Below are positions 29,424 to 38,192 of a stretch of 44,863 bases of DNA, one piece after another (position 1 is the first letter of the stretch; every line of letters begins with the position of its first letter). The DNA lies in NCBI GenBank assembly GCA_900317425.1, contig ONGR01000016.1, forward strand, positions 1 to 44,863. Reading direction: 5' to 3'. The stretch is from an uncultured Eubacteriales bacterium (GTDB lineage: Bacteria > Bacillota > Clostridia > Oscillospirales > Oscillospiraceae). The notes beneath the pieces were generated by a model that was given only the letters and a program-made list of their open reading frames with translations, was not told where the DNA came from and did not search any database. Both the position numbers and the translations under genes were made by a program.

Positions 29424-30212
29424 TCACCCACCCCGGCACAGGGCCGCCAGCAGCTCCGGCCGCCGCCGGGGCACGGCCCCCTTCTCCACCTGCTCCATCA
29501 CCGCCGATATCTGACGGGCGTCCAGGGCCAGCAGCCGATCGCGCACCCGGTCCCGGCTGCGGATCTGTCCGTCCACCCGGAGATACGGGGAGGGATCGTC
29601 GCAGGCGTCTGCCATGATCTCCACCAGTTCCTCCAGAAGAGCGGGATCGGCGCCCTCACAGGCGGAAACATTCTTTTCTATGATCTGACGCGGCGCCATG
29701 GCCGACAAGGCGGCGCCTGCGTCCGGGTGTGAGAGAATAGACTCGTTCTTTCTGATCTCTTTCTTTCTCTCCTCAGTCTTTCTTGGTGTCGGTTTTTGCG
29801 ATTCCGGCGTGACGGTTTTCGGCGTACCGGAGGCCCCTTTTTTGACAGGCTTGACCCCATATTTCGCCATACCCTCCGGCGGACGGACGCAGATCCGGTC
29901 GGGCCGGCCCAGACCCTGCCGGGCCCGGCGGATGAGGCCGCAGCCCTCCAGCGCCCGGAGCAGGGCGGTGGCCTTGCCGGCGGAGCAGTGCAGCGTGCGG
30001 CAGATCTCGGCGTTGGTGAAGTAGAGGAAGATCTCCCCCGCCCCGTCCCGCCAGCCGTTGGCCGCCGAGAGGCTGATCCGGTTGAGCAGCAAGGTATAGA
30101 GGAGCTTGGCGTCGCCGGAGAGGGCGGCGTATTTTTCGTTTTCGATGATGGCCCGGGGCAGGCGGAAAAAGGTAAATTCCCCGGCGTCCCACCAGTCCGT
30201 TTTCCCGGCCAT
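29424..30212 (-). CDS. replication initiator RepA_N-domain protein (orphan)
   Basis: 262 residues. The N-terminal RepA_N winged-helix domain (residues about 8-100) has FFRLPRAIIENEKYAALSGD, AKLLYTLLLNRISLS and GLGRPDRICV. A Lys/Thr-rich linker follows, and a helical C-terminal domain (LEELVEIMADACDD...PYLRVDGQIRSRDRVRDRLLAL) of the type seen in clostridial replication initiators. Such proteins start replication of plasmids and circularised mobile elements. No relaxase, integrase or partition gene is nearby, so this looks like a domesticated or leftover copy. ATG 30210-30212 follows GGGGGTGATCCC. It lies behind a tRNA and its broken copy, a classic integration hot spot. Confidence 0.85.
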   Translation of the reverse strand: MAGKTDWWDAGEFTFFRLPRAIIENEKYAALSGDAKLLYTLLLNRISLSAANGWRDGAGEIFLYFTNAEICRTLHCSAGKATALLRALEGCGLIRRARQGLGRPDRICVRPPEGMAKYGVKPVKKGASGTPKTVTPESQKPTPRKTEERKKEIRKNESILSHPDAGAALSAMAPRQIIEKNVSACEGADPALLEELVEIMADACDDPSPYLRVDGQIRSRDRVRDRLLALDARQISAVMEQVEKGAVPRRRPELLAALCRGG

Positions 30213-30333
30213 GGGATCACCCCCTTTACTATGGGGGCGCACGGCCCGGTTTGTTGTCCGGCCTGTTGCCCGGCCCGGGGCAACTCCGGAAAATATTGGG
30301 GCGGCGGGCCCCTTTTTGTTACCGAACTGACAC

Positions 30334-30362
30334 TTGTATTCCCGGAAGGGCCGTGCTATGAT
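30334..30362 (+). promoter_or_regulatory. promoter of the 46-residue gene
   Basis: TTGTAT (30334-30339), 17-base spacer, TATGAT (30357-30362), 50 bases before the start codon. Confidence 0.65.
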
Positions 30363-30412
30363 GCACCCGAAGAGGGAGAAAACCGCCGTACGGGAGCAAA
30401 GGAGGTCGAACC

Positions 30413-30553
30413 ATGAGAGATCGAAAAGGTGAAATCGCCGCGGCGCTGGCGCTGCTGACCGCCGCCTCCGCCCTGTGCCTGAAGCTGATGAAGGCGGCCG
30501 GGGAATGGCTGGACCGGGAGCAGAAGAAGCTGGACGAGACGGAGGACGAATGA
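30413..30553 (+). CDS. 46-residue single-helix membrane peptide
   Basis: ATG 30413 follows GGAGG with six bases spacing. The protein has a charged start (MRDRKGE), one hydrophobic segment (about 8-26, IAAALALLTAASALCLKL) and a charged tail ending in EQKKLDETEDE. It has its own promoter and a strong terminator, so it is a complete transcription unit. No family recognised. The topology, one helix with an acidic/basic tail, resembles small membrane regulators or type-I-toxin-like peptides, but nothing in the sequence proves a role. Confidence 0.7.
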   Translation: MRDRKGEIAAALALLTAASALCLKLMKAAGEWLDREQKKLDETEDE

Positions 30554-30578
30554 TCGCCCGCCGGTGAACCGCAAATAG

Positions 30579-30612
30579 AAACAGGAGAGGCGTCTGCCTC
30601 TCCTGTTTTTTT
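30579..30612. terminator. shared bidirectional terminator
   Basis: Perfect 13-bp stem AAACAGGAGAGGC-GTCT-GCCTCTCCTGTTT with T7 on the plus side. It ends both the 46-residue gene (+) and the aldo/keto reductase gene (-). Confidence 0.9.
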
Positions 30613-30636
30613 GCGCTGTTTGCGCCGCCGCGTCCC

Positions 30637-31767
30637 TTACTTCTCCCCCTTCTCGAACTCCGCGGCCACGTCCTGCAGCAGCTGCCGGATGGGCAGGTGC
30701 TGGGGGCAGATGGCCTCGCACTGGCCGCACTGGACGCAGTCAGAGGCCTTGCCGGCGTTCCGGGTCATCACCTCGTAGTAGAAGTCGGCGTTCCAGTCCC
30801 GGAACCGCTTCTTGTTGTTCATGCAGGTGAACAGCCGGGGGATGCGGATGTTCATGGGACAGCCGTCGGTGCAGTAGTGGCAGGCGGTGCAAGGGATGAG
30901 ATCCATGCTGCGGAAGATCCGGCAGACCCGGTCCACCGCCGCCCGCTCATCGTCGTTGAGGGGCTTGAAATCCCGCATGAAGCCCACGTTGTCGGTGAGC
31001 TGGGCCATGTCGCTCATGCCGGAGAGCACCATGCACATCTGGGGGAAGCCGGCGGCGAAGCGGATGGCGTAGCTGGCGTTGCTGCCGCCGTGGAGGGCGT
31101 CGAAGACCGCCTGGGCCGCGTCGGGCAGATTCACCAGATTGCCGCCCTTCACCGGCTCCATCACGATCACCGGCTTGCCGAACTTCTCGCACACCTCATA
31201 GACCTTCCGGCTCTCCACCGACAGATCCTCATAGTCGGCGTAGTTGAACTGGATCTGCACCACCTCGATCTGGGGGTACTCGGTGAGGATCTGCTCGAGA
31301 ACGGTGGCCTTGTCGTGGAAGGAGATGCCCACGTGGCGGATGAGGCCCTGCTCCTTCAGGGCGAAGGCGGTCTCATAGGCCCGGCAGCTCTTGAACTTGG
31401 GGAAGTTGCCGCTGCCCTGGGCGTGCATCAGGTAGAAGTCGAAGTAGTCCACGCCGCAGGCGGCCAGCTGGCTGCGGAAGAAGGGCTCGATATCCGCCTC
31501 GGTCTGGAAATAGGAGTCGGTGAGCTTGTCGGTGAGGATGAATTTGTCCCGGGGATAGCGGCTGGTCAGCGCCTCCCGGATGGCCAGCTCGCTCTTGCCG
31601 CTGATGTAGCCGTGGGCGGTGTCGAAATAGTTGAAGCCGGCGTCCAGGAAGGCGTCCACCATCTCCTTGGTCTGCCGGATGTCCACCTCTTTTTCGATCA
31701 TGGGCAGGCGCATCATGCCGAAGCCGAAGTTGCCGTGGATCTCCGGAAAGAATTTGTTGGTCATCAT
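30637..31767 (-). CDS. aldo/keto reductase with C-terminal 2[4Fe-4S] domain
   Basis: 376 residues. The N-terminal AKR barrel has the tetrad D49, Y54, K81 and H115. The C-terminal part carries ferredoxin-type clusters, CTACHYCTDGCP and CVQCGQCEAICP. This fused family is common in anaerobes and probably moves electrons between NAD(P)H-linked substrates and ferredoxin-like carriers; the substrate is unknown. ATG 31765-31767 follows GGAGGAAACGCCT; a second ATG follows immediately. Single-gene unit. Confidence 0.92.
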   Translation of the reverse strand: MMTNKFFPEIHGNFGFGMMRLPMIEKEVDIRQTKEMVDAFLDAGFNYFDTAHGYISGKSELAIREALTSRYPRDKFILTDKLTDSYFQTEADIEPFFRSQLAACGVDYFDFYLMHAQGSGNFPKFKSCRAYETAFALKEQGLIRHVGISFHDKATVLEQILTEYPQIEVVQIQFNYADYEDLSVESRKVYEVCEKFGKPVIVMEPVKGGNLVNLPDAAQAVFDALHGGSNASYAIRFAAGFPQMCMVLSGMSDMAQLTDNVGFMRDFKPLNDDERAAVDRVCRIFRSMDLIPCTACHYCTDGCPMNIRIPRLFTCMNNKKRFRDWNADFYYEVMTRNAGKASDCVQCGQCEAICPQHLPIRQLLQDVAAEFEKGEK

Positions 31768-31798
31768 AGGCGTTTCCTCCGTTCGTTGATTCCCCTTT

Positions 31799-31828
31799 AT
31801 TGTAAAAGAGCGGAGGGGGAGCAGTCAA
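31799..31828 (-). promoter_or_regulatory. promoter of the aldo/keto reductase gene
   Basis: Minus strand: TTGACT (31823-31828), 18-base spacer, TACAAT (31799-31804). Confidence 0.65.
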
Positions 31829-31885
31829 CAGGAAAATATGGAGACGGGGATTCCGCGCTCCGGCGCGGGAAACGTGTCTCCGACG

Positions 31886-32398
31886 GGTGACTTTCTTCAC
31901 CAGCGAAGAAAGTCACCAAAGACGCCGCTTGAAACCCATGGTTTCAAGGCTTCCTTCGCGCGCTATACCCCCCTGTTATCGGCTGCCTATACCGCACGAT
32001 CACGGGAGTACGCCGATAATCGTTTCAAATATGATCCTTTTCTGTTCTCTTTTTGCTGCCGCACTCTGGCGCAACGGTAGAAGCCATTGCCCCAACATTT
32101 TTGGGCAGAGCGCAGCGGATGAGCGAACCGAGGAGCAGAGACCATTCCACATTTCGGGCCCCTTGCTGTCTCTTACGCTGCGCGTGGTAAAAACTTCCAC
32201 GACCGCCAAGGTGCGGAGCGCGCCGAGGAAATCGCCGAAGCGCCGCCTGTGGCGGATGAAGCGAGGCGGTTTCGAGGAAGTGTCCCGGTTTTCACGACCA
32301 ATGGGAGCGAAAACCGGTTGACACGACGGTGTTTGGTCTTAGAAACGTAGTTTCTAAACGGCGCTTTCGGTCACCTTTGCCGCCGTGGGCAAGGGTGA
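31886..32398 (+). mobile_element. MITE-like element with hairpin ends, copy R4 (513 bp, with nested insert)
   Basis: Left hairpin GGTGACTTTCTTC/GAAGAAAGTCACC (31886-31917), right hairpin GGTCACCTTTGCC/GGCAAGGGTGAC (about 32369-32398). It shares CAAAGACGCCGCTTGAAACC, CCACATTTCGGG and the TTAGAAACGTAGTTTCTAA palindrome with R1. Removing the nested ~105-nt element leaves about 410 bp, the length of R1 and R2. Confidence 0.7.
32234..32335 (+). mobile_element. ~105-nt nested element, copy b
   Basis: GCCGAAGCGCCGCCTGTGGC, GGATGAAGCGAGGCGG, then a GGTTTTCACGACC...GGGAGCGAAAACC dyad. It interrupts R4 between GCGCGCCGAGGAAAT and TTAGAAACG, which are adjacent in R1. Same family as 29269-29375. Confidence 0.55.
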
Positions 32399-32476
32399 CT
32401 CGTGTCCGCACCCCAAGGGTACTTGCCGTCGCAGCTGCTCATACTTCGCAGGCGCCGGCTGGCGCAGACACGAAAC
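32399..32476. repeat. 78-bp dispersed module A, copy 2 (inverted)
   Basis: Perfect reverse complement of 2097-2174, again abutting the GGCAA-type hairpin end of a MITE-like element. Confidence 0.8.
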
Positions 32477-32570
32477 ATCTCCGCTGATGGACAACTGACG
32501 CCCCAAATCTCTGATTTGGCTGGCGGAAGTTATGCACAGCTGAAAGTAGGCCGTCGGAGACACGTTCCCC

Positions 32571-32640
32571 GCGCCGGCCTTTGTCCGCGAGGAACGAGTG
32601 GAAACAAAGGCAAGCACCCTTGGGGTGTGTCCGCAGACAC
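32571..32640. repeat. ACCCTTGGGGTG repeat tail
   Basis: GCGCCGGCCTTTGTCCGCGA ... ACCCTTGGGGTGTGTCCGC, about 90% like 14853-14921 by eye. CCGTCGGAGACACG (32551-32564) is the inverse of the CGTGTCTCCGACGG that precedes R2 and R4. Confidence 0.6.
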
Positions 32641-32663
32641 GAAACATCCCCCCCACACAACAA

Positions 32664-32697
32664 CAGAAAAATGCCGCCCTTTCGGGCGGCATTTTCT
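32664..32697 (-). terminator. terminator of the GH2-GT-GPH operon
   Basis: Stem ATGCCGCCC-TTTC-GGGCGGCAT extended by A/T pairs on both sides, 32 bases past the transporter stop. Confidence 0.85.
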
Positions 32698-32728
32698 GTC
32701 TGACAGCAAAGCGCGGCGGGAAAAACCC

Positions 32729-34162
32729 TTACTCCTCCGCCTCGCCGGCGTGCTGGGCGCTCAGCTCCCGGCTGATCTGGTCCACCTTGGCGTCGGTGAG
32801 GACGAAGCGCTTGCGGAACCAGAACAGAGCCACGAACAGGCCCACGATGGGGATGATGGTCATGGTCATGCGCAAGCCGGCCTTCTGGGCCAGCACGACG
32901 CCGGCGGAGAAGTCGGTCACGGCGTCGGCGGCGCTGACGTCGGTGCCGCTCTGCAGGTGGTTGACGGCCAGGCAGATGGAGGCCGCCAGCGCGGCCACGC
33001 CGGAGGCCAGCTTCACCACGAAGGTCTGCATGGAGAAGATGACGGACTCGTCCCGGCGGCCGTTCTTCAGCTCGCCGTAGTCCACGGTGTTGGCCAGGAA
33101 CACGGTGGTGATGACCGTCAGCATGCCGTTGGCGGCGAAGATGCAGAAGGCGGGGATGAACAGCAGGAACACGCTGGACATGTTGATGAAGGCCAGGGCC
33201 AGCAGCACGGCGTAGCCCACGATGGCCATGCCCAGGCAGATGTAGAAGATCTGCAGGCTGGAGAACTTCTTGCGCAGCAGGGGATAGAAGGCCATCATGC
33301 TCAGCACCTGGATGGCGCCGCCGAACATATTGAAGAGGACGTAGGCGTTGTTCCAGCCGGTGCCGCCGAAGTCATACTTGAAGAAGTAGATGACCAGGTT
33401 GGAGGTGATGTAGATGGCGGTGTTGATGAGCACGATGGTGATGGTGACGGTCATGGCCTGGTCGTTCTGGACCAGGGCCTTGAACATCTGGCCCACGGAG
33501 ACGGTCTTCATCTCGGCGGTGGACTTCTCCTTCACGTTGACGCAGGTGAGCACGGTGAACAGGATGAACAGCACGGCCACGATCAGGGCGAACCACTTGA
33601 AGCCCACGATCTCGCCGGCGTTGCCCTCCACGCCGCCCAGCGCCCTGCCCAGCATGGGGACCAGCTTCATGGTGGCGATGGTGATGATGGCGCTGCCCAC
33701 GCCGGCACTGGTGCGGGCCAGGGTGGTCAGGTCCTCCCGCTCCTTGCCGCCCTCGGTGAAGGCGGGGATCATGGACCAGTAGGGGATGTCCATCATGGTG
33801 TAGGTGACGCCCCAGAGGATGTAGGTGATGGCGGCGTAGGCCACCAGCCCCTTGGCGTCCATGGCGGGGGGCGCCGCGAACATGATGAACAGCACCGCGG
33901 CGTTGGTGAGGGTGCCGATCAGCAGCCAGGGACGGAACTTGCCCCAGCGGGTCTTGGTCTTGGCCACGACGACGCCCATGATGGGGTCGTTGAAGGCGTC
34001 GAAGACGCGGGCGGCCATGAGGATGATGCCCATGGCGATGGCGCTGACGCCCAGCAGATCCTGGAAGTAGTACAGGACGTAGCTGGCGGACAGCATGTAG
34101 ACCATGTCCTTGCCCACCGCGCCCAGGGCGTAGGACAGCTTGGCTTTGCCGGAAAGTTTCAT
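32729..34162 (-). CDS. GPH-family sugar:cation symporter
   Basis: 477 residues, about 12 membrane helices. The N-terminal pattern KLSYALGAVGKDMVYML and the motif RVFDAFNDPIMG, followed by TKTRWGKFRPW, are those of the glycoside-pentoside-hexuronide family (MelB, LacS, UidB-like). No C-terminal IIA domain is present. It is last in the operon with a GH2 glycosidase, so it probably imports the glycoside, perhaps a beta-galactoside or beta-glucuronide. ATG follows a GGAGAG site, 19 bases behind the middle gene. Confidence 0.9.
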   Translation of the reverse strand: MKLSGKAKLSYALGAVGKDMVYMLSASYVLYYFQDLLGVSAIAMGIILMAARVFDAFNDPIMGVVVAKTKTRWGKFRPWLLIGTLTNAAVLFIMFAAPPAMDAKGLVAYAAITYILWGVTYTMMDIPYWSMIPAFTEGGKEREDLTTLARTSAGVGSAIITIATMKLVPMLGRALGGVEGNAGEIVGFKWFALIVAVLFILFTVLTCVNVKEKSTAEMKTVSVGQMFKALVQNDQAMTVTITIVLINTAIYITSNLVIYFFKYDFGGTGWNNAYVLFNMFGGAIQVLSMMAFYPLLRKKFSSLQIFYICLGMAIVGYAVLLALAFINMSSVFLLFIPAFCIFAANGMLTVITTVFLANTVDYGELKNGRRDESVIFSMQTFVVKLASGVAALAASICLAVNHLQSGTDVSAADAVTDFSAGVVLAQKAGLRMTMTIIPIVGLFVALFWFRKRFVLTDAKVDQISRELSAQHAGEAEE

Positions 34163-34181
34163 AGCGGTTCTCTCTCCTTTT

Positions 34182-35654
34182 TTATTTGTTCTGATTTTTC
34201 AAGGCCATGGCGGTCTGCACCACCTTGTAGGCACCGTCGTAGATGCCCATGGACTTGTTGCGCACGATGTTGTCGCACATATCCCGCAGGGTGACGCCGT
34301 CGGTGAGGAACAGCTCCATCATCTGCAGGGTGTGGGGGATGTCCCGGCACTCCAGGGTGCCGTCGCCGATCTCGGCGGAGTGGACGGCGCCCCACTGCTC
34401 GTGGCCGCCAATGCGGCGGATGAACAGCTTGGGCACGGGGTAGAAGGCCAGCTCGCTGGGCTTGGTCACCAGCACGTCGCACGAGCGCATGAGGAGGTTG
34501 GTGGCGTACACCGCCTGGAAGATGTTGGCGTGATAGAAGGCGTGGACGCCGGTCACCTCGGCGGTGAGGGCGCTCTCGGCAAAGGCCCGGGTCCCGGCCC
34601 AGTCGTCGAAATGCTCCGTGGACAGGCCGGAGAGGGCCGGGATCTCGCGCACCAGCTCGTCCCAGACGTTGCGGTAGTCGCCCACGTTGACGTACAGGGC
34701 GGCCTTGCCGGACTCGATCATGGGCAGCAGGTACCGGATGATGGCGGCGAAGATCTCCTTCTGGGCGCCGGCGCCGCCGATGGTCAGCAGGAAGCGCATG
34801 GGCTTGCCCTGCTCCTTCCGGGCCATGCGGGCGGCGCAGTCGGCCTCGATGTTCCGCACCAGCTCGTCGTCGATATAGTGGCCGGTGTAGAGGAGGCTGT
34901 CCTCCGGCATGGGCTTCAGGGTCTCGTCGCCCCGCATGCCGTTGAGGATGCGGTAGCCCTGATAGGCGTAGTGGGTCTGGACGGTGTGGACGCTGCCCTC
35001 GGCCAGATGGAGGGCCATGGGCCAGTTGTCGGGGATGGCGTTGACCACGTACTTCATGCCGGCGTGGATGGCGGCCTGGGCGGGCCAGACGTGGGTGCCG
35101 ATGACGGGGATGTCACGGGGCACGCTCTGGAACACGGGGGCCATCAGCTCGGCGTTCTTCTGGTCGGAGGCGTTGTAGCTCAGCTTCCGGAAGCCCTCGT
35201 AGTTCATGGGCTCCCAGACCAGCTTGTTGAAGAGCTTGCTCTTCTGGGAGATGCGGGAGCCCAGGGAGTAGAGGTCGTTCTGGGCGGAGATCACCTTGGT
35301 GCAGGTGGTGTCGGGATAGGAGTTCAGGTCCATCCAGTAGGGCTGATAGCCCAGGGCGTGGGCGGCGGAGGCCATGGCCATGGAGATGCGGTAGTGGCCG
35401 AAGCCCATGCGGATGTTGCCCACGATGACGCCCTTCTCCGTGTCGAAGGGGGCGTCGCCGGTGCCGGACTGGATGCGGATGTCCTTCACACCCAGGAGAT
35501 CGCCGATGTGGGGGTTGTTCACCACGATGGCGCCGTGGGGCGCGGCGGAGTCGTCGCCGAATTTTCTGGCGTACTTGGCCTTGGAGCTGACGGCCTTGCG
35601 GTAGTCGCCGTCGGAGATCACGTTGCCGAAGATGATTTTCGATTTGTCTTGCAT
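34182..35654 (-). CDS. unrecognised GT-B-like protein in a glycoside operon
   Basis: 490 residues. I do not recognise a named family. Residues 76-110 (VIVGNIRMGFGHYRISMAMA) have the GxGH pattern and spacing seen in MurG/MGDG-synthase-like GT-B glycosyltransferases. The C-terminal half has LLTIGGAGAQKE, and VTKPSELAFYPVPKLFIRRI followed by GGHEQWGAV, placed like the nucleotide-sugar-binding and acceptor regions of that fold. The first about 70 residues are extra. It has no signal peptide or membrane helix. It lies between GH2 and the GPH transporter with 10- and 19-base gaps, so it is part of the same job: it could glycosylate, phosphorolyse or epimerise the imported sugar, but the reaction is not known. 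Confidence 0.7.
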   Translation of the reverse strand: MQDKSKIIFGNVISDGDYRKAVSSKAKYARKFGDDSAAPHGAIVVNNPHIGDLLGVKDIRIQSGTGDAPFDTEKGVIVGNIRMGFGHYRISMAMASAAHALGYQPYWMDLNSYPDTTCTKVISAQNDLYSLGSRISQKSKLFNKLVWEPMNYEGFRKLSYNASDQKNAELMAPVFQSVPRDIPVIGTHVWPAQAAIHAGMKYVVNAIPDNWPMALHLAEGSVHTVQTHYAYQGYRILNGMRGDETLKPMPEDSLLYTGHYIDDELVRNIEADCAARMARKEQGKPMRFLLTIGGAGAQKEIFAAIIRYLLPMIESGKAALYVNVGDYRNVWDELVREIPALSGLSTEHFDDWAGTRAFAESALTAEVTGVHAFYHANIFQAVYATNLLMRSCDVLVTKPSELAFYPVPKLFIRRIGGHEQWGAVHSAEIGDGTLECRDIPHTLQMMELFLTDGVTLRDMCDNIVRNKSMGIYDGAYKVVQTAMALKNQNK

Positions 35655-35664
35655 AAGCCCTCCC

Positions 35665-38058
35665 TCATTCCTGAATGGTGATGTCGAATTGGATCTGCAC
35701 CGGCGCGGCCTGGTCGCTCTTGAGCGTCAGGGTCGCCCGACCCGCCTGCCCGGTGGTTTTCACGTAGGTGCCGCCGCAGCCGCCCCGCAGCTGGACGAGC
35801 CTGGGGCCGATGAGGTCGATGGGGCCCTCCGCCGCCAGCTCCACCGTGCCGCTATAGAAGGGGAGCCGGTTGCCGTTCTGATCACGGATGGTGAGGCGGA
35901 TGGCCGCGGCGTCGTAGGTGGCGGCCTCCCGGAGCTGGGTGTGGTCCGCCTTGGCGTCCAGCACCACCTGCCGGACGGGGGACTTCTCCACCACCTTCAC
36001 CACCCTGCCGTCCTTCACGGCCTCGAACCGGAAGGTGGGCACGGCGGCGCCCCAGTTGCCGATGTACTTGCCGTAGAGATCGTAGGCGTCCTGGAAGGTC
36101 ATGCGGTATTTGGTCATGGCGATGCCCGCCTTGGCCATGATCTTGGGCGGCAGCGCGGCAAAGCCGTGGATGGCGCTGTAGTTGAGGATGTCCTTCACCA
36201 GCCGGGCCTGCCTGGGGTCCATGCCCTCCTCCTGCTCCAGCCGGGGGCCGATGAAGTCGGTCACCAGGATGGGGCCCCGGCGCAGGTTTTTGAAGGGGCT
36301 GTCGGCGTGGGTGTACTCGTGGAGCAGCAGGCCGTTGCGGTACATCCGCACGCTGTCGGCGTTGGTGAGGAGATAGATCTTCCCCATGTTGCTGGCGGGA
36401 TGCTCACCGATGTCCATGGAGGAGCTGATCTCCAGCACCGGGATCTCGTCCTGCTCCACGGCGTAGACCGCCGCCGCCGGCTTGGGGTTGCGGTACATAT
36501 CCAGCACGCCGTGATAGCAGATCCGGTCGCCGCTGCCGAAGTCCTGGTGGGTGTTGTAGTCGAACATACACCAGCCGAAGCCGCCGGCGACGTCGCTCTC
36601 GCCCTCGATGGCGTTGCGGACGGCGGCGTGGCGCAGGGTGTGCTCCAACAGGTGCTGCTCGCTGTCGAACATCTTGGTGGGGAACATGTGGCCGTTGTAC
36701 TCGCTGACGAGATAGGCCCGGGTCATGTCGGAGGTGACGGCCTTCTTGGGCTCGCAGCCCGGGGTGGTGCCGTCGTGGAGGAAGTCGTTGTAGGTATAGA
36801 CGTCCTCGAACAGGTGGCTCTTCTTACTGCACCGCACGCCGCCGGTGGGCCGGGTGGGATCCAGCTCCCGGGCCAGCTCGTTGGTGCGGCGGTAGAGCTC
36901 GTCGTCGTCCTTGGACTCGTTGATCCGCACGCCCCAGAGGATAATGGAGGGGTGGTTGCGATACTGCTCCACCATCTCCCGCACGTTGTCCAGCGCCACG
37001 CTCTTCCAGGCGCCGTCGCCGATGTGCTGCCAGCCGGGGATCTCCGTGAACACCAGCAGTCCCAACTCGTCGCACCGGTCGATGAAGTGGGGGGACTGGG
37101 GATAGTGGGAGGTGCGGACGGCGTTGAGTCCCAGCTCACGCTTCAGGATGTCCGCGTCCAGCCGCTGGATAGAGGCGGGCATGGCGTAGCCCACGTAGGG
37201 ATAGCTCTGGTGGCGGTTGAGGCCCCGGAGCTTCACCTTGCGTCCGTTGAGATAGAACCCGTCGGCGCGGAAGTCGATCTCCCGGAAGCCGATGCGGTCG
37301 GTGCGGCTGTCCAGCACCTCGCCGCGGCGGAGCAGCTCCGTCACCAGCGTGTAGAGGTTGGGCTGGTCGACGTCCCACGGCCGCACCTCCGCTGCCCTCA
37401 GCGACACCGGAATGGCGGGGGCCATCAGATTGGCCCCGGCCAGAGGCGCGTCGGTCTCGGCCACGGTCTCGCCCTCATACAGCAGCCTCTGGCGGATGAC
37501 GCACTCGCCGTCCGCCTCGGCGCAGTGGACGTCGCTGTCCACCACGCCGCCGGGCCGAACCACCCGGGGCTTGGCGAACACGTCCACGATATGGGTGGGC
37601 TCCTTCACCTCCAGCCACACCTCCCGGTAGAGGCCGCCGTAGGTCATGTAGTCCACCACGAAGCCGAAGGGCGGCTGGTTCACCGTCTCCCGGCTGTCCA
37701 CCTGGATCACCAGCAGGTGCTCCCCCGGCCGGGCCCGGCTCAGATTCACCCGGAAGGCGGTGTAGCCGCTGCGGTGGATGGCCAGCATCTCCCCGTCCAG
37801 ATACACGGCGGCGCAGTGTCCCGCGGCGCCCACGGTGAGGATCAGCCGCTTCCCGGCCCACTCCTCCGGCACGGTCAGCGTCCGGCGGTAGCCGGACACC
37901 ATCTGGTAGACGGACTCGTCGAAGTAGTCGTAAGGGGTCTCGGCGCAGGTGTGGGGCAGGCGGACGGCGGTGACGTCCTCCCCGCCGCCGTGGAGAAATT
38001 CCTCGCTGAACTGCCGGGTGAACTCCCAGCCGTTGTTGAGATCGATGTGCCTGTTCAT
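35665..38058 (-). CDS. glycoside hydrolase family 2 enzyme (beta-galactosidase-like)
   Basis: 797 residues, cytoplasmic. Order: sugar-binding jelly roll (1-175, with GYRRTLTVPEEW), immunoglobulin-like domain, TIM barrel (about 275-560), C-terminal beta domains. The acid/base glutamate is E381 in WGVRINES and the nucleophile E453 in VSEYNGH. NRHQSYPYVG and RTSHYPQSPHF are GH2 signatures. The 'RINES' form of the acid/base motif differs from the usual GNE and marks a subgroup. The substrate could be a beta-galactoside or other beta-glycoside; sequence alone does not decide. First gene of the operon. Confidence 0.9.
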   Translation of the reverse strand: MNRHIDLNNGWEFTRQFSEEFLHGGGEDVTAVRLPHTCAETPYDYFDESVYQMVSGYRRTLTVPEEWAGKRLILTVGAAGHCAAVYLDGEMLAIHRSGYTAFRVNLSRARPGEHLLVIQVDSRETVNQPPFGFVVDYMTYGGLYREVWLEVKEPTHIVDVFAKPRVVRPGGVVDSDVHCAEADGECVIRQRLLYEGETVAETDAPLAGANLMAPAIPVSLRAAEVRPWDVDQPNLYTLVTELLRRGEVLDSRTDRIGFREIDFRADGFYLNGRKVKLRGLNRHQSYPYVGYAMPASIQRLDADILKRELGLNAVRTSHYPQSPHFIDRCDELGLLVFTEIPGWQHIGDGAWKSVALDNVREMVEQYRNHPSIILWGVRINESKDDDELYRRTNELARELDPTRPTGGVRCSKKSHLFEDVYTYNDFLHDGTTPGCEPKKAVTSDMTRAYLVSEYNGHMFPTKMFDSEQHLLEHTLRHAAVRNAIEGESDVAGGFGWCMFDYNTHQDFGSGDRICYHGVLDMYRNPKPAAAVYAVEQDEIPVLEISSSMDIGEHPASNMGKIYLLTNADSVRMYRNGLLLHEYTHADSPFKNLRRGPILVTDFIGPRLEQEEGMDPRQARLVKDILNYSAIHGFAALPPKIMAKAGIAMTKYRMTFQDAYDLYGKYIGNWGAAVPTFRFEAVKDGRVVKVVEKSPVRQVVLDAKADHTQLREAATYDAAAIRLTIRDQNGNRLPFYSGTVELAAEGPIDLIGPRLVQLRGGCGGTYVKTTGQAGRATLTLKSDQAAPVQIQFDITIQE

Positions 38059-38115
38059 GGGTGGTTCCCTCCTCCGGTGCGTCTGTCGCGCCGTCTATTT
38101 TCCCATAATATAATC

Positions 38116-38144
38116 AGTATACCATCCCCGGAGGGGGAAAACAA
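38116..38144 (-). promoter_or_regulatory. promoter of the GH2 operon
   Basis: Minus strand: TTGTTT (38139-38144), 17-base spacer, TATACT (38116-38121). The spacer contains CCCCCTCCGGGG, a dyad that could be an operator; no regulator gene is adjacent in the operon. Confidence 0.65.
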
Positions 38145-38192
38145 GAACGGATTGGGGCAAAATAGCCTTCCGGATATGGCATAACACGAAAT

